Shown here in pieces: positions 23,563 through 32,261 of a stretch of DNA of 64,000 bases; positions within the stretch are counted from its first letter, which is position 1, and every line of letters begins with the position of its first letter. This stretch comes from Mesorhizobium sp. WSM4306. Lineage in GTDB: Bacteria; Pseudomonadota; Alphaproteobacteria; Rhizobiales; Rhizobiaceae. The translations under genes were made by a program, and so were the position numbers. Where the stretch lies: the NCBI RefSeq assembly GCF_007003975.1, contig NZ_VFTC01000011.1:62001-126000 (forward strand). Direction: 5' to 3'. The notes under the pieces were generated by a model. The model saw nothing but the letters and a program-made list of their open reading frames with translations, made no database searches and was not told the origin of the DNA.

Positions 23563-25403
23563 GCAACATGTCGGCATCGAAGATCTTGCAACCGTCGTTT
23601 TACCTTGATGTCGCCGGGTTCGGCGCCGCCATGGCCCGGATTGGCGGGCGCAGGACCCTGACGGCATTGCTGTTCCTGATCCTGGGAAGCCTGACCGAAG
23701 GCATCTCGATCCTGCTTCTGGTACCGCTGCTGCATCTGGTCGGGCGGCCCGAGCAGAATTTCGCCGTCAGGCTGCCGAACAACGACTTCGTGCGCTGGCT
23801 GGCGCCGGACGGGACGCTGCAATTGACGACAGTGCTTTGCCTGCTGGTCGGGCTTGTCGCGCTGCAAGCAGCGTTCAATCGCTACAAATCCGTCTACATG
23901 GCGCGGCTGCTGCTCGACTTCATCAACCGCCTGCGCATGAACCTGTTCGAGAGCATCGGCAAAGCGCGGTGGGGCATTTTTGCGCGCATGCGCAGTTCCG
24001 ACCTCGACCATGCGCTGACCGGCGACATCGACCGCGTGCAGTCAGCCGCCTTCTCGCTGTTGATGCTGGTGCAGATCGCTGTGCTTCTGGCAGGCTATCT
24101 CGTGGTTTCGCTGTTCATTTCGCCTGTCATGACGGCCTTCGCCATCGTCGTCGGCATCGTTACGTTCCTGGCTCTGCAGCCGTTTCGCGCGCGAGCCAGC
24201 GCTTTCGGCCGGGTTTTGACCACCAATCGTCAGGAGCAGTACCGCACGGTCTCGGAGTTCCTCGGCGGCATCAAGGTGGCCAAGAGCCTGAATGTCGAGG
24301 AGACCTATTACGCGCAGCTTCGCGCGACACTGGAGAAGATGAAGGCCGACAACATCAACTATGTGCGCAACAGCACCATCGGCACCGCTTTGTTCCAGGT
24401 CGCCAGCGTCGTCGGGCTTAGCCTGTTCATCTACGTCGCCCTGGTTCGCTTCAACCTCTCGCTGGCCGAGATCGTCGTGCTGCTGCTGGTGTTCATGCGC
24501 ATTGCGCCGCGCTTCATGGATATGCAGATGCAAGCGCAGCAAGTGCTGATCAATCTGCCCGCCTATGCCTCGATGCGTGACATGCAGGCGCGTTTCGACG
24601 CCGAGCGCGAGCCTGCGAACCTCGAATCCGATGCCAAGCTGTCGCTGGATATCGGGCTCAACATCCGCAATGTTTCCTTTGCCTATGAGGCCGGCGGCAA
24701 GCCGGTGGTAAGCGACATCACCTTCGGTCTTCCCGCCGGCAAGGTAACGGCACTGATCGGCCCGTCAGGCTCGGGCAAGAGCACGCTTGCCGACATGCTG
24801 CTCGGCCTGCTGGAACCCAGCGAAGGCAAGATCCTGGCCGACGGCGTCGAGATCAGTGCTGCCAACCGGCGGCACTGGCGCGATCAGGTGGCCTATGTGC
24901 CGCAGGATGTGTTCCTGCTCCACGACACGATCGCCGCCAATCTACGGCTCGCCGCGCCGCAAGCCAGTGACGAAGAGCTGTGGACTGCACTTCGCGCCGC
25001 GCATGGCTCTGACTTTGTCGAAAAGCTGGAACTGCGGCTCGACACGGTGGTCGGCGACCGTGGCGTGCGGCTCTCGGGCGGCGAACGCCAGCGCATTGCA
25101 CTGGCGCGCGCGTTGCTGCGCAAGCCCTTGCTGCTCATTCTCGACGAGGCGACCAGCGCGCTCGACTGGCAGAACCAGTCTCTGATCGCCAAATCGATCG
25201 ACGGCTTGCGCGGATCGATGACGATCCTGACCATCGCGCACAGGCCGTCGATGATCGCCTTCGCCGACTGGGTGGTTGCGATCGAAACCGGCCGGATCGT
25301 CGAAGTCGGGCAATATCAGAGGTTGAAGGCGAAGGCCGGCAGCCGCCTGTCGAGGATGCTTTCAGGCGAGCAATCAAAACCCGAGCCGGCCGAAGCAGGC
25401 TAG
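23559..25403 (+). CDS. Lasso peptide ABC exporter (D)
   Basis: Fused permease-ATPase of 614 aa that should export the mature lasso peptide and give self-protection. Hydrophobic segments up to about residue 310 make the six-helix membrane domain. The ATPase has GPSGSGKSTLADMLLGL (about residue 400), the Q-loop in AYVPQDVFLLHDTIAANL, LSGGERQRIALARAL, LLLILDEATSALD and the switch His in TIAHRP. The GTG at 23559 overlaps the kinase stop as GTGA; the ATG at 23568 is an alternative. It is the last gene of the operon, and the convergent exoX ends 54 nt beyond. Confidence 0.92.
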   Translation: MSNMSASKILQPSFYLDVAGFGAAMARIGGRRTLTALLFLILGSLTEGISILLLVPLLHLVGRPEQNFAVRLPNNDFVRWLAPDGTLQLTTVLCLLVGLVALQAAFNRYKSVYMARLLLDFINRLRMNLFESIGKARWGIFARMRSSDLDHALTGDIDRVQSAAFSLLMLVQIAVLLAGYLVVSLFISPVMTAFAIVVGIVTFLALQPFRARASAFGRVLTTNRQEQYRTVSEFLGGIKVAKSLNVEETYYAQLRATLEKMKADNINYVRNSTIGTALFQVASVVGLSLFIYVALVRFNLSLAEIVVLLLVFMRIAPRFMDMQMQAQQVLINLPAYASMRDMQARFDAEREPANLESDAKLSLDIGLNIRNVSFAYEAGGKPVVSDITFGLPAGKVTALIGPSGSGKSTLADMLLGLLEPSEGKILADGVEISAANRRHWRDQVAYVPQDVFLLHDTIAANLRLAAPQASDEELWTALRAAHGSDFVEKLELRLDTVVGDRGVRLSGGERQRIALARALLRKPLLLILDEATSALDWQNQSLIAKSIDGLRGSMTILTIAHRPSMIAFADWVVAIETGRIVEVGQYQRLKAKAGSRLSRMLSGEQSKPEPAEAG

Positions 25404-25457
25404 AGCGTTCGCTGAAAGATGATCCGAGGCCGGCGTATGCGCCGCCCTCGGCTATGT

Positions 25458-25730
25458 TCAATGCACGCTGCGCCTGGCCGAGAGCTTTTCGCCTTCAGCC
25501 GCCTTTTCAGCGCCGAGGCTTCGTTCGGCGTCGCGAGCCCTGTCAGCCGATGTCGGCGCGCTCTTGGCGATCATCACATAGACCAGCAGGAAATACCCGA
25601 TCTGGATGAGGACAGCACAGCCAATGACGCGAAGCACCGTTGTGGAGAGCGACGCGCCGTCGAAGTACGACCACGCGACCACGATCGCGAGGGCGAAAAC
25701 CATTCCGATGACGAATTTTGGTAATGACAT
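25458..25730 (-). CDS. exoX: Exopolysaccharide production repressor ExoX (SyrA/Psi family)
   Basis: A 90-aa inner-membrane peptide with two hydrophobic segments, KFVIGMVFALAIVVAWSYF and VIGCAVLIQIGYFLLVYVMI, joined by a short loop containing STTVLR. This is the ExoX/SyrA layout. In Sinorhizobium and Rhizobium, excess ExoX relative to ExoY blocks EPS synthesis after transcription. The cytoplasmic tail is charged (DRARDAERSLGAEKAAEG). It is divergent from exoY across about 600 bp, as in Sinorhizobium. The ATG at 25730 was chosen from family similarity; no strong Shine-Dalgarno is seen. Confidence 0.88.
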   Translation of the reverse strand: MSLPKFVIGMVFALAIVVAWSYFDGASLSTTVLRVIGCAVLIQIGYFLLVYVMIAKSAPTSADRARDAERSLGAEKAAEGEKLSARRSVH

Positions 25731-26010
25731 GGTCGGCGGCCCGTCAACCGGCCCGAGCATGCAAAAGCGATGACTTACCCACCCGAGTATCTCCCCATTC
25801 GCCATGCGAGCTTATTCAGCTGCTCTTTTTCGGCCGGTTGCTTCCGGCCTTCCCAACCCATCCAGACTCTAACAGAAATAATTTGCGACTCTATTAAGGC
25901 GCGAAACTGACGGCAAGGGCAACCGGCGATAATTTTCGGTCTGCCAACCCGTTAGACTCTGCCATGCTGCGGCGCACACGCAGGGGTGGTGGCCTACTCG
26001 TCAAACGATT

Positions 26011-26024
26011 TCTACTTGAGTAGA
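26011..26024. promoter_or_regulatory. Perfect short palindrome in exoX-exoY spacer
   Basis: TCTACTTGAGTAGA is a 6-bp inverted repeat around TG within an AT-rich stretch. A regulator site is possible but none is recognised. Confidence 0.35.
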
Positions 26025-26270
26025 ATCTATAATGTTGATTAGTATTTTATTTGATTAATTTGGCAAAACGAGTGATTCGAAACCGAGTTAAAGCCGTTCC
26101 CTCTGCGATGAAGGACGATTCGCCCAAAATTGGTCGAAAAAAGGCGATACATTTCCTCACGTTGCTAATTATTCGTCACAAACTTGCCATAAAGGGCAAA
26201 ATTTGGGCAGGGCGCGTTTATTATTTAGTCAATTCATGACGTGACTATTTCACTCGTATAGGAAATTGTG

Positions 26271-26283
26271 TGTTGCGCTGCAG
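26271..26283 (+). promoter_or_regulatory. Near-match PhaR-like operator, exoY promoter
   Basis: TGTTGCGCTGCAG has one mismatch to the consensus and is followed by CATTTTTTTGGTAT. It lies 53 nt upstream of the exoY ATG, the same distance as at exoL. Confidence 0.5.
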
Positions 26284-26336
26284 CATTTTTTTGGTATCGT
26301 GACATAAACCATCCGTTCAACGTATGGAGCTTTTGC

Positions 26337-27014
26337 ATGAGGGACGTTGCCAAGTCGGCCAATGCGGCATTTTCGCAGGTCGGCGTAGATTTTCCGCCAC
26401 CGATCGGCGGGCTGCTAAAGCGCAGTTTCGATATTTTCGGTTCACTTGTCGGCCTGGTGGCGCTCAGCCCGCTGTTCCTGATGGTGGCCCTTCTGGTCAA
26501 GCTTTCCGACGGTGGCTCGATCTTCTACGGACACAAGCGAATCGGACGCGGCGGGCGGATTTTCCCCTGCCTCAAGTTCCGCACCATGGTCGAAGACGGC
26601 GAACGCGTGCTGACCGCTTATCTCGCGGCCAACCCGGAAGCCAATGCCGAATGGATCGCGACCCGCAAGCTGAAGAACGATCCGCGCGTAACCCGCGTCG
26701 GCGCCGTTCTGCGCAAGCTCAGCCTCGATGAGCTGCCGCAGATCATCAACATCCTGCAGGGCGACATGAGCCTTGTCGGGCCTCGTCCCGTGGTGCGCGA
26801 CGAGCTTGAGATCTATGGCAGCGCCGCGGTCTACTATTTGAAGTCGCGGCCGGGCCTGACCGGGCTCTGGCAGGTCAGCGGACGCAACGATGTCTCCTAT
26901 GACAGCCGCGTCGCGTTCGACCGTCACTATGTCGAGAACTGGTCGCTGTTCGAAGACGTTCGCATCATCCTCAAGACCGTGCCTGCGGTGTGGATGTCGC
27001 GCGGTTCCTACTGA
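26337..27014 (+). CDS. exoY: Undecaprenyl-phosphate galactose phosphotransferase ExoY
   Basis: Starts EPS assembly by transferring galactose-1-phosphate to undecaprenyl phosphate. The 225-aa protein has one N-terminal membrane segment ([20 protein letters not shown]) and the catalytic domain with [43 protein letters not shown] and the C-terminal [15 protein letters not shown]. The ATG at 26337 has GGAG 7 nt upstream, and length agrees with Sinorhizobium ExoY. An operator-like element sits 53 nt ahead. exoF, exoZ and exoQ lie nearby. Confidence 0.95.
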   Translation: MRDVAKSANAAFSQVGVDFPPPIGGLLKRSFDIFGSLVGLVALSPLFLMVALLVKLSDGGSIFYGHKRIGRGGRIFPCLKFRTMVEDGERVLTAYLAANPEANAEWIATRKLKNDPRVTRVGAVLRKLSLDELPQIINILQGDMSLVGPRPVVRDELEIYGSAAVYYLKSRPGLTGLWQVSGRNDVSYDSRVAFDRHYVENWSLFEDVRIILKTVPAVWMSRGSY

Positions 27015-27148
27015 CCGACCGCAACTGGTCAGCAATCGGGCCGGTTCCGGCCCGAAGCCAATCCGGTCCAAAGCCATTCGGCGATGGGCCGGCCTTGCAT
27101 TGCAGCCGCGATGCTCAACCGGCACTCGGCAGCAGGCCTATCGGGCGG

Positions 27149-28441
27149 ATGGGGCCAAAACGGATCGGAAACGCTCAGTTGAAAACAGACATATCAGCGT
27201 ATTTTCGCCTTGCCGGCCCGATGCGGCCAGCACGGCTCGTCGCCACGTGCCTCGCTCTGTCGCTCACGGTTCCGGCCATGGCCGACGAGTACCGGCTCGG
27301 CTCGCAGGACAAGCTCCACATCCGCGTCGCCGAATGGCAGACCGTCGAAGGCACGTTCCGTGACTGGTCGGCGGTGAACGGCGAATATTCGGTCGGCCCG
27401 GCCGGCAATTTGTCGGTGCCGTTCGTCGGTGAATTGCCGGCCGCCGGCAAGACCACGTCGGAGGTTGCGGCCGCCATCAGCGTCGCCTTGCAGCGCAAGC
27501 TTGCCCTGTCGGACAAGCCGGAAGCCTCGGTGGAAATGGTGCAGTTCCGGCCGTTCTACATCTCGGGCGAGATCCAGTCGCCCGGCCAGTTTCCCTATGT
27601 GCCCGATCTGACCGTGCTCAAGGCGGTCAGCATCGCCGGTGGGATCCGGCGCAACGCCGACTATGGCCCGCAGATCGGCAAGGACCTGGTCACCGCCAAG
27701 GGCAATTTCGATATCTATGACGACCAGCGCGTGCGGCTGATCGTCAAGCGTGCCCGCATCGATGCCGATCTCGCCGGCAAGGCTAGTTTCGAGGCGCCGA
27801 AGGAGGTCGAGGGCGATCCGCGCTTGCCGGCCATCGTCGCCGACGAGATGCAGATCCTGACGGCCGATCAGAAGGCGCTGAAGCTGAAGCTGCAGTCGCT
27901 CGACGAGTTGAAGGGTGTCCTGCAGGGCGAAATCGAAGCGCTTCAGAAGAAGATCGCCAACCAGCAGCGGCAGGTCGAACTGGCCAAGCAACAGCTCGAA
28001 AGTATCAGCCCGCTGGTGCAGAAGGGGCTGGTCGTCAACACGCGCGTACTGAGCTCGGAGCAGTCCGTCGCCAATCTGCAAGGCCAGATTCTCGACTACG
28101 AGACGGCCATCCTGACCGCCAAGCAGTCGATCAGCAAGGCGTCGCAGGATGCCATTGATGCCCAGAACACCTTGAATTCGAACCTTGCCTCCAGCCGCCA
28201 GCAGGTCGAAGCCGACCTGAACGAGGCGGGGCTCAGGGCGGGCATGCAGAAAGGCCTGATAGCCCAGGCATCGGATCCCGCCACGACCGCCGCCATCACA
28301 AGCGGTGAGGAGCCGACGTTTCTCTATTCGCTGGTGCGCGTTGCCGATGGCAAGACGAGCGAGATCGAGGCCAAGGAAGACACGCCGGTGCTGCCGGGCG
28401 ACGTCATCAAGGTGAAGCTGGCGCCGACGGCCAGCCAGTAG
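27149..28441 (+). CDS. exoF: Periplasmic polysaccharide export protein ExoF
   Basis: Member of the polysaccharide export family required for EPS synthesis and secretion. A secretion signal ends LALSLTVPAMA. The export domain follows with YRLGSQDKLHIRVAEWQTVEG and YSVGPAGNLSVPFVGEL, and an SLBB-like part has FYISGEIQSPGQFPY. A long helical region (about 230-340) rich in Gln, Leu and Glu is probably a coiled coil. The start is uncertain: ATG 27149 is used, while TTG 27179 or ATG 27221 would also keep the signal peptide. Length near 420 aa suits ExoF. It follows exoY by 134 bp. Confidence 0.9.
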   Translation: MGPKRIGNAQLKTDISAYFRLAGPMRPARLVATCLALSLTVPAMADEYRLGSQDKLHIRVAEWQTVEGTFRDWSAVNGEYSVGPAGNLSVPFVGELPAAGKTTSEVAAAISVALQRKLALSDKPEASVEMVQFRPFYISGEIQSPGQFPYVPDLTVLKAVSIAGGIRRNADYGPQIGKDLVTAKGNFDIYDDQRVRLIVKRARIDADLAGKASFEAPKEVEGDPRLPAIVADEMQILTADQKALKLKLQSLDELKGVLQGEIEALQKKIANQQRQVELAKQQLESISPLVQKGLVVNTRVLSSEQSVANLQGQILDYETAILTAKQSISKASQDAIDAQNTLNSNLASSRQQVEADLNEAGLRAGMQKGLIAQASDPATTAAITSGEEPTFLYSLVRVADGKTSEIEAKEDTPVLPGDVIKVKLAPTASQ

Positions 28442-28557
28442 TTTCGCGCAGGGCTCGTTCCGTGAGACCGGCACGGCGGAGGCGGGAGGAACAATTTCGG
28501 CTCGTTCGCGCCCAGGCGCGGGCGAGCAATTCTATCTGGACCGCTTGAAGGCATACA

Positions 28558-29649
28558 ATGCAGCCCGCCGCCCCGCGCCATGTCTACCTCAATCTCGACG
28601 CCATCCGCGGCGTGGCGGCGATCAGCGTGATGCTCTACCATTTCTCGCCGTTCCTGGCCGCCGGCAAGGTGCTGCCGTCGAGCTATCTCGCGGTCGATCT
28701 GTTCTTCCTGCTCAGCGGTTTCGTCATCGCGCATGCTTATGACCGCAAGATCGAAAACGGCATGGGCTTCGGCACGTTCGTCGCGATCCGCCTGATCCGC
28801 CTCTACCCGCTTTACCTCGCCGGCACGTTGCTCGGCTTCTTCTATTTGCTGGTCAAGAATCGGCTGATCCCAACGGAATACATGCCCCTCTCGGAGATCG
28901 GCACTATGCTGACGACCGGCATGTTCTTCATCCCGCTGGTCAGCGATGCCTATCACACGATCTTTCCGCTCAATCCCGCGTCGTGGTCGCTGTTCTTCGA
29001 ACTGATCGTCAACATCGCCTATGTCGCTGTTTTTTTCCTGCTGTCGAAGCGCGTGCTGACAGTCCTCATCGCCGTCAGCCTGGCGCTGCTGCTGGTCGCC
29101 TCGATCGTTGCCGGCACGCTCGACTTCGGCATGACTGGCAAGACCATCATCAGCGGGATGCCGCGCGTCTTTTTCTCATTCTTTCTCGGCGTGCTGCTTT
29201 GCCGATCCATGGCGCGCTATCAAGGCGGCCTCGGCTTGCTGCGGCGCGGCTGGTGGGTCGAGGCGGCGATCGCGCTGACGCTTGTCGTCTTCGCCATCGC
29301 GCCGGCCGGCGGGGCGCGCATCGCCTACGATCTCGCCTGCATCATCTTCATCTTCCCGGCCCTGGTGGTGATCGGTGCCATAGCGCCGACGGCACCCCGC
29401 CTGTCAGGCCTCTATGGCTGGCTCGGGCGGATTTCCTACCCGATCTACATCATCCACACGCCGATGCTGATGATCATCGCCGGCGCAGGCAAGGCCGCCT
29501 CGATCGATCCGTTCGCGCATCATCCCTGGTTCGGCATCGTCATGGCGATTGCGGTCATCGTCATCGCCGACATCGCCACGCGCATCTATGACGAACCGTT
29601 GCGCCGCTTCCTGCAGCGGTTGATGCAGCGCAAGCGGGCCGTCGCCTGA
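28558..29649 (+). CDS. exoZ: EPS O-acetyltransferase ExoZ (acyltransferase 3 family)
   Basis: Integral-membrane acyltransferase of 363 aa that O-acetylates the EPS repeat unit. The N-terminus YLNLDAIRGVAAISVMLYHF is the family's R-x10-H motif, and FFLLSGFVIAHAY follows. About ten hydrophobic segments run to the C-terminus, with GRISYPIYIIHTP near residue 292. GAAGG lies 7 nt before the ATG. Position beside exoF and exoQ matches Sinorhizobium exoZ. ExoH (succinyl transfer) belongs to the same broad family, so the acyl group is inferred. Confidence 0.85.
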   Translation: MQPAAPRHVYLNLDAIRGVAAISVMLYHFSPFLAAGKVLPSSYLAVDLFFLLSGFVIAHAYDRKIENGMGFGTFVAIRLIRLYPLYLAGTLLGFFYLLVKNRLIPTEYMPLSEIGTMLTTGMFFIPLVSDAYHTIFPLNPASWSLFFELIVNIAYVAVFFLLSKRVLTVLIAVSLALLLVASIVAGTLDFGMTGKTIISGMPRVFFSFFLGVLLCRSMARYQGGLGLLRRGWWVEAAIALTLVVFAIAPAGGARIAYDLACIIFIFPALVVIGAIAPTAPRLSGLYGWLGRISYPIYIIHTPMLMIIAGAGKAASIDPFAHHPWFGIVMAIAVIVIADIATRIYDEPLRRFLQRLMQRKRAVA

Positions 29650-29655
29650 TCTGTC

Positions 29656-29757
29656 AGAGCGGTTCATCGTTTCACGGAAACGGCGAACCGCTCTTATCTC
29701 TTTGTTTTCACGCAATTCCGGACGGAAAACCGCACACACTTTTCCTGGAATTGCTCT
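29656..29757. repeat. Rhizobial palindromic intergenic repeat, copy 2
   Basis: About 102 bp, nearly identical to 20162-20262. It has inverted repeats GAGCGGTTC...GAACCGCTC and GCAATTCC...GGAATTGC. Its last base is part of the exoQ stop codon, and it lies between the convergent exoZ and exoQ, where the hairpins may terminate both. Confidence 0.8.
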
Positions 29758-31064
29758 TATACGCGTGCCGGCATGCGGCCGCCGGCGGCCTTCTCATCCT
29801 GCACGGGAACGTAGGCCCGCCTTGCCCGGACAACCGGCACCGGGCGCAGCTTGAACAGGCCGTAATAGACGATGAACGAGGCCGTGAAATAGGGGCCGAG
29901 GATTTCGACCTCGAAGAAGGAGCGGATCAGCATCAAGCCGACCGCCCCGGCAAGTACCACCGAATCGGCACTCCAATCGCCGAACACCACTTTCGAGACA
30001 TGGCCCCAGAAGGAGCGCAGGATGATCAGCGCCAGTATGATCATGCCGATGAAGCCAAGCTCCACCAACGTCTCGATATAGGTGTTGTGGAAATGGAAGC
30101 CGGTGCGGGTCGAGATGTAGAACTCCGCCCAGAGCCGTTCCGGATCGGCAAAACCCTGTATCCAGTAGGCGGCGTAGCCATAGCCGAGCACTGGATGCTG
30201 CTGCGCCGCCAGCCAGCCCTGTTCCCAGAGATAGGTGCGGCCGGTCAGCGTCGAATCCTTGCCGAAGATGCCGAGCACGAAGTCGAGCAGGCCGAGGTTG
30301 AGCGCGGCCACCACACCCGTGACAAGCGCGACGGCGCCTACGACAAACATGACGCGCCGATAGGCGCGCGACAGGATTTTGCTCATGGTGAGCAAGGCAA
30401 CGATGCCGATCACCGCCGGCAGCGAAGCGACCGAGGTCGCCGAATGGGCAATCGCCAGCATGTAGACCGACAACAGCATGATCGGCGTGGTCCAGACGAA
30501 ACTCATCCAGTTGCGCCGGTAAAAGACGAGAAAGGCAAGGCAAAAGAAGATGCCCAGCGAGGCGAAGAAGCCGACCTGGTTCTTGGAGCCGAAGGCGCCG
30601 ACGAAATTGGTGGTGCCGTCGATGGTGTCGAGCGCATAGCCGCCGACTTTCAGCGAATAAAGCAGCACGACGAAGATGCCGATCAGCGAGCCCAGCACCA
30701 GCGTGCGCACGCTTATGGTGCGCGCGGCGACGTAGGCGCACAGGATGTGCGAGAAATATTGCAGCCCTGCCCGCGCACTGGTGCCGGCCGCTTGCGACCA
30801 GAAGACCGAGAGGCAGATATAGGCCACGAAGACAAGCGGCAGCCAGGTGCTGGAGAGATCGCGCGTGAAGCGCCGGTAGTCGACGAACAGCAGCGGCAGC
30901 CACACCAGATAATAGGCAAGGATCAGTATCTTGCCGAAATTGGTGGAATAGGCGAAGGCAAAGACCGACACGGCAACGGCGAAGGCGGCATAGGCCTTGT
31001 TGCCTTCCGGATCGATCAGAATGGATTTCGGAATCTTCATATCCGTACCGGATTTCTCATTCAT
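29757..31064 (-). CDS. exoQ: EPS polymerase ExoQ (O-antigen ligase/Wzy-like)
   Basis: Membrane protein of 435 aa that joins repeat units into high-mass EPS. There are ten or more hydrophobic segments, and the large periplasmic loop near residues 270-350 contains DSTLTGRTYLWEQGW and HPVLGYGYAAYW, followed by GFHFHNTYIETLVELG, all typical of the Wzy_C/O-antigen ligase family. The ATG at 31064 has AAAGG 4-5 nt ahead; the longer in-frame extension is Arg-rich and not membrane-like. It is transcribed toward exoZ, unlike the Sinorhizobium exoFQ order. Confidence 0.9.
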   Translation of the reverse strand: MNEKSGTDMKIPKSILIDPEGNKAYAAFAVAVSVFAFAYSTNFGKILILAYYLVWLPLLFVDYRRFTRDLSSTWLPLVFVAYICLSVFWSQAAGTSARAGLQYFSHILCAYVAARTISVRTLVLGSLIGIFVVLLYSLKVGGYALDTIDGTTNFVGAFGSKNQVGFFASLGIFFCLAFLVFYRRNWMSFVWTTPIMLLSVYMLAIAHSATSVASLPAVIGIVALLTMSKILSRAYRRVMFVVGAVALVTGVVAALNLGLLDFVLGIFGKDSTLTGRTYLWEQGWLAAQQHPVLGYGYAAYWIQGFADPERLWAEFYISTRTGFHFHNTYIETLVELGFIGMIILALIILRSFWGHVSKVVFGDWSADSVVLAGAVGLMLIRSFFEVEILGPYFTASFIVYYGLFKLRPVPVVRARRAYVPVQDEKAAGGRMPARV

Positions 31065-31208
31065 GCCGCCTTTCAATTGGGCACGCCGCCTTTCAGCCAC
31101 GCATAAGCGCCCATGAACCGGCCTTTCCGCGTCGGGCCTCGATCGCGACGCCCGCCGGCGGCCGCACGCGACCGCTACCTTTGCCGGAGCCCGATCTACG
31201 GGCATCCA

Positions 31209-31221
31209 TTGTGCAGTGCAA
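31209..31221 (+). promoter_or_regulatory. Near-match PhaR-like operator, exoQ promoter
   Basis: TTGTGCAGTGCAA has one mismatch to TG[N]TGC[N]3GCAA and is followed by TATAACC. It lies 145 nt upstream of exoQ and is the last such element noticed in the window. Confidence 0.45.
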
Positions 31222-31337
31222 TATAACCTGTATCGCCTGTCACTCAATGGAAAAGTTGTCACGGGGCAAGTGCGCCGGCCAGAACGATCATGCAACAGCC
31301 AGATGGCGCGAATGCGGCTTCGCGCAAGATCAGGCCG

Positions 31338-32165
31338 CTACCACAACGCTCCGCCGGTGACCTGGATATTTTCCATGGTGATGCCCTGGGCGAGGTCCGA
31401 GCACAGGAAGACGGCCAGGGCCGCGATCTCCTGCGGCTGCAGCATGCGCTGCTGCGGATTGCCTTTGGCGATCTCTGCCATCGCTTCCTCGGCGGTTCGG
31501 CCCTTGCCCTCGCGCTCGACGACCTGTGCCACGTTGCGGCGCATCAGTTCGGTCTCGACCCAGGTCGGGCTGATCATGACGCAGGTGACGCCATGTGCCG
31601 CCCCTTCCAGCGCCACGCAGCGGGTGAGGCCGAGAAGGCCGGCCTTGGAGGCGCAATAGGCCGGATTGTCCTTCCAGCCGATGGTGGCCGCCGTCGAGCC
31701 GATGTTGACGATGCGGCCCCAGCCGCGCTCGATCATGCCGGGCAGGACCGCGCGGGTGGCGCGGAAGGCGCCGGTCAGGTTGGTGTCGACAATCTTGTCC
31801 CACAGCGCGTCGGAATGGCCGCAGACCGGCTGCTCGGCAGTGGTGCCGGCAGCATTCACCAGTATGTCGGCGGGACCGATGGCGGATTCGGCGTCGGCCG
31901 CAAACCGGTTGGTCACCTCGCTGTCGCGGACATCGAGATGAGCAGCGTGAACCTTGGTGCCATGAGCCGACAGGGCTGAGCGCACACGCTCGATCTCATC
32001 GGCGCCCGGATAGTAGGCGGCATCGGATCTGTCCGCGCCGGCGGGCGCGATGTAGGAGCCGACGGCGACATTGGCGCCGGCCTCAGCCAGTGCCGTGGCA
32101 ATGGCGAAGCCCATGCCCGAAAACCCGCCGGTGACGATCGCGCTGTGGCCGGAAAGGTCTGTCAT
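31338..32165 (-). CDS. SDR-family oxidoreductase
   Basis: Classical short-chain dehydrogenase of 275 aa using NAD(P). It has the cofactor motif TGGFSGMGFAIA, NAAGTT, the catalytic Ser in IVNIGSTAATIG and the Y-x3-K pair in AYCASKAGLLGLTR. The C-terminus IQVTGGALW is typical of the family. The ATG at 32165 has GGAG 11 nt upstream; TTG 32171 would be better spaced. It lies 96 nt downstream of acxC on the same strand, so reduction of acetoacetate or oxidation of 3-hydroxybutyrate or 2-propanol would fit the acetone pathway. That substrate is inferred from position. Confidence 0.8.
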   Translation of the reverse strand: MTDLSGHSAIVTGGFSGMGFAIATALAEAGANVAVGSYIAPAGADRSDAAYYPGADEIERVRSALSAHGTKVHAAHLDVRDSEVTNRFAADAESAIGPADILVNAAGTTAEQPVCGHSDALWDKIVDTNLTGAFRATRAVLPGMIERGWGRIVNIGSTAATIGWKDNPAYCASKAGLLGLTRCVALEGAAHGVTCVMISPTWVETELMRRNVAQVVEREGKGRTAEEAMAEIAKGNPQQRMLQPQEIAALAVFLCSDLAQGITMENIQVTGGALW

Positions 32166-32261
32166 AGGCAATGGATCTCCGACGCCGAAATCTGATGCGA
32201 TAGTCTTAGACCCAGCCCGGCAACAAGCGCTACCTTGCCTGGGGCGCCGGCCACGACATCA

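Larger units (their letters stand above)
25731..26336. other. 606-bp exoX-exoY divergent control region
   Basis: Notably AT-rich between about 26000 and 26280. It contains the palindrome TCTACT-TG-AGTAGA at 26011-26024 and an operator-like element at 26271. The open frame at 26051-26239 has no Shine-Dalgarno or family look. In Sinorhizobium the equivalent region is bound by MucR, whose sites are AT-rich, so control by a MucR homologue is possible here. Confidence 0.55.

Noticed and set aside
25401..25457. Third copy of the palindromic repeat starting TAGAGCG after the lasso exporter
   Set aside because: Similarity stops after a few bases and no GCAATTCC/GGAATTGC arms follow.
26051..26239. 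62-codon open frame in the exoX-exoY spacer
   Set aside because: AT-rich, no clear Shine-Dalgarno, basic composition without a family pattern; better read as promoter DNA.
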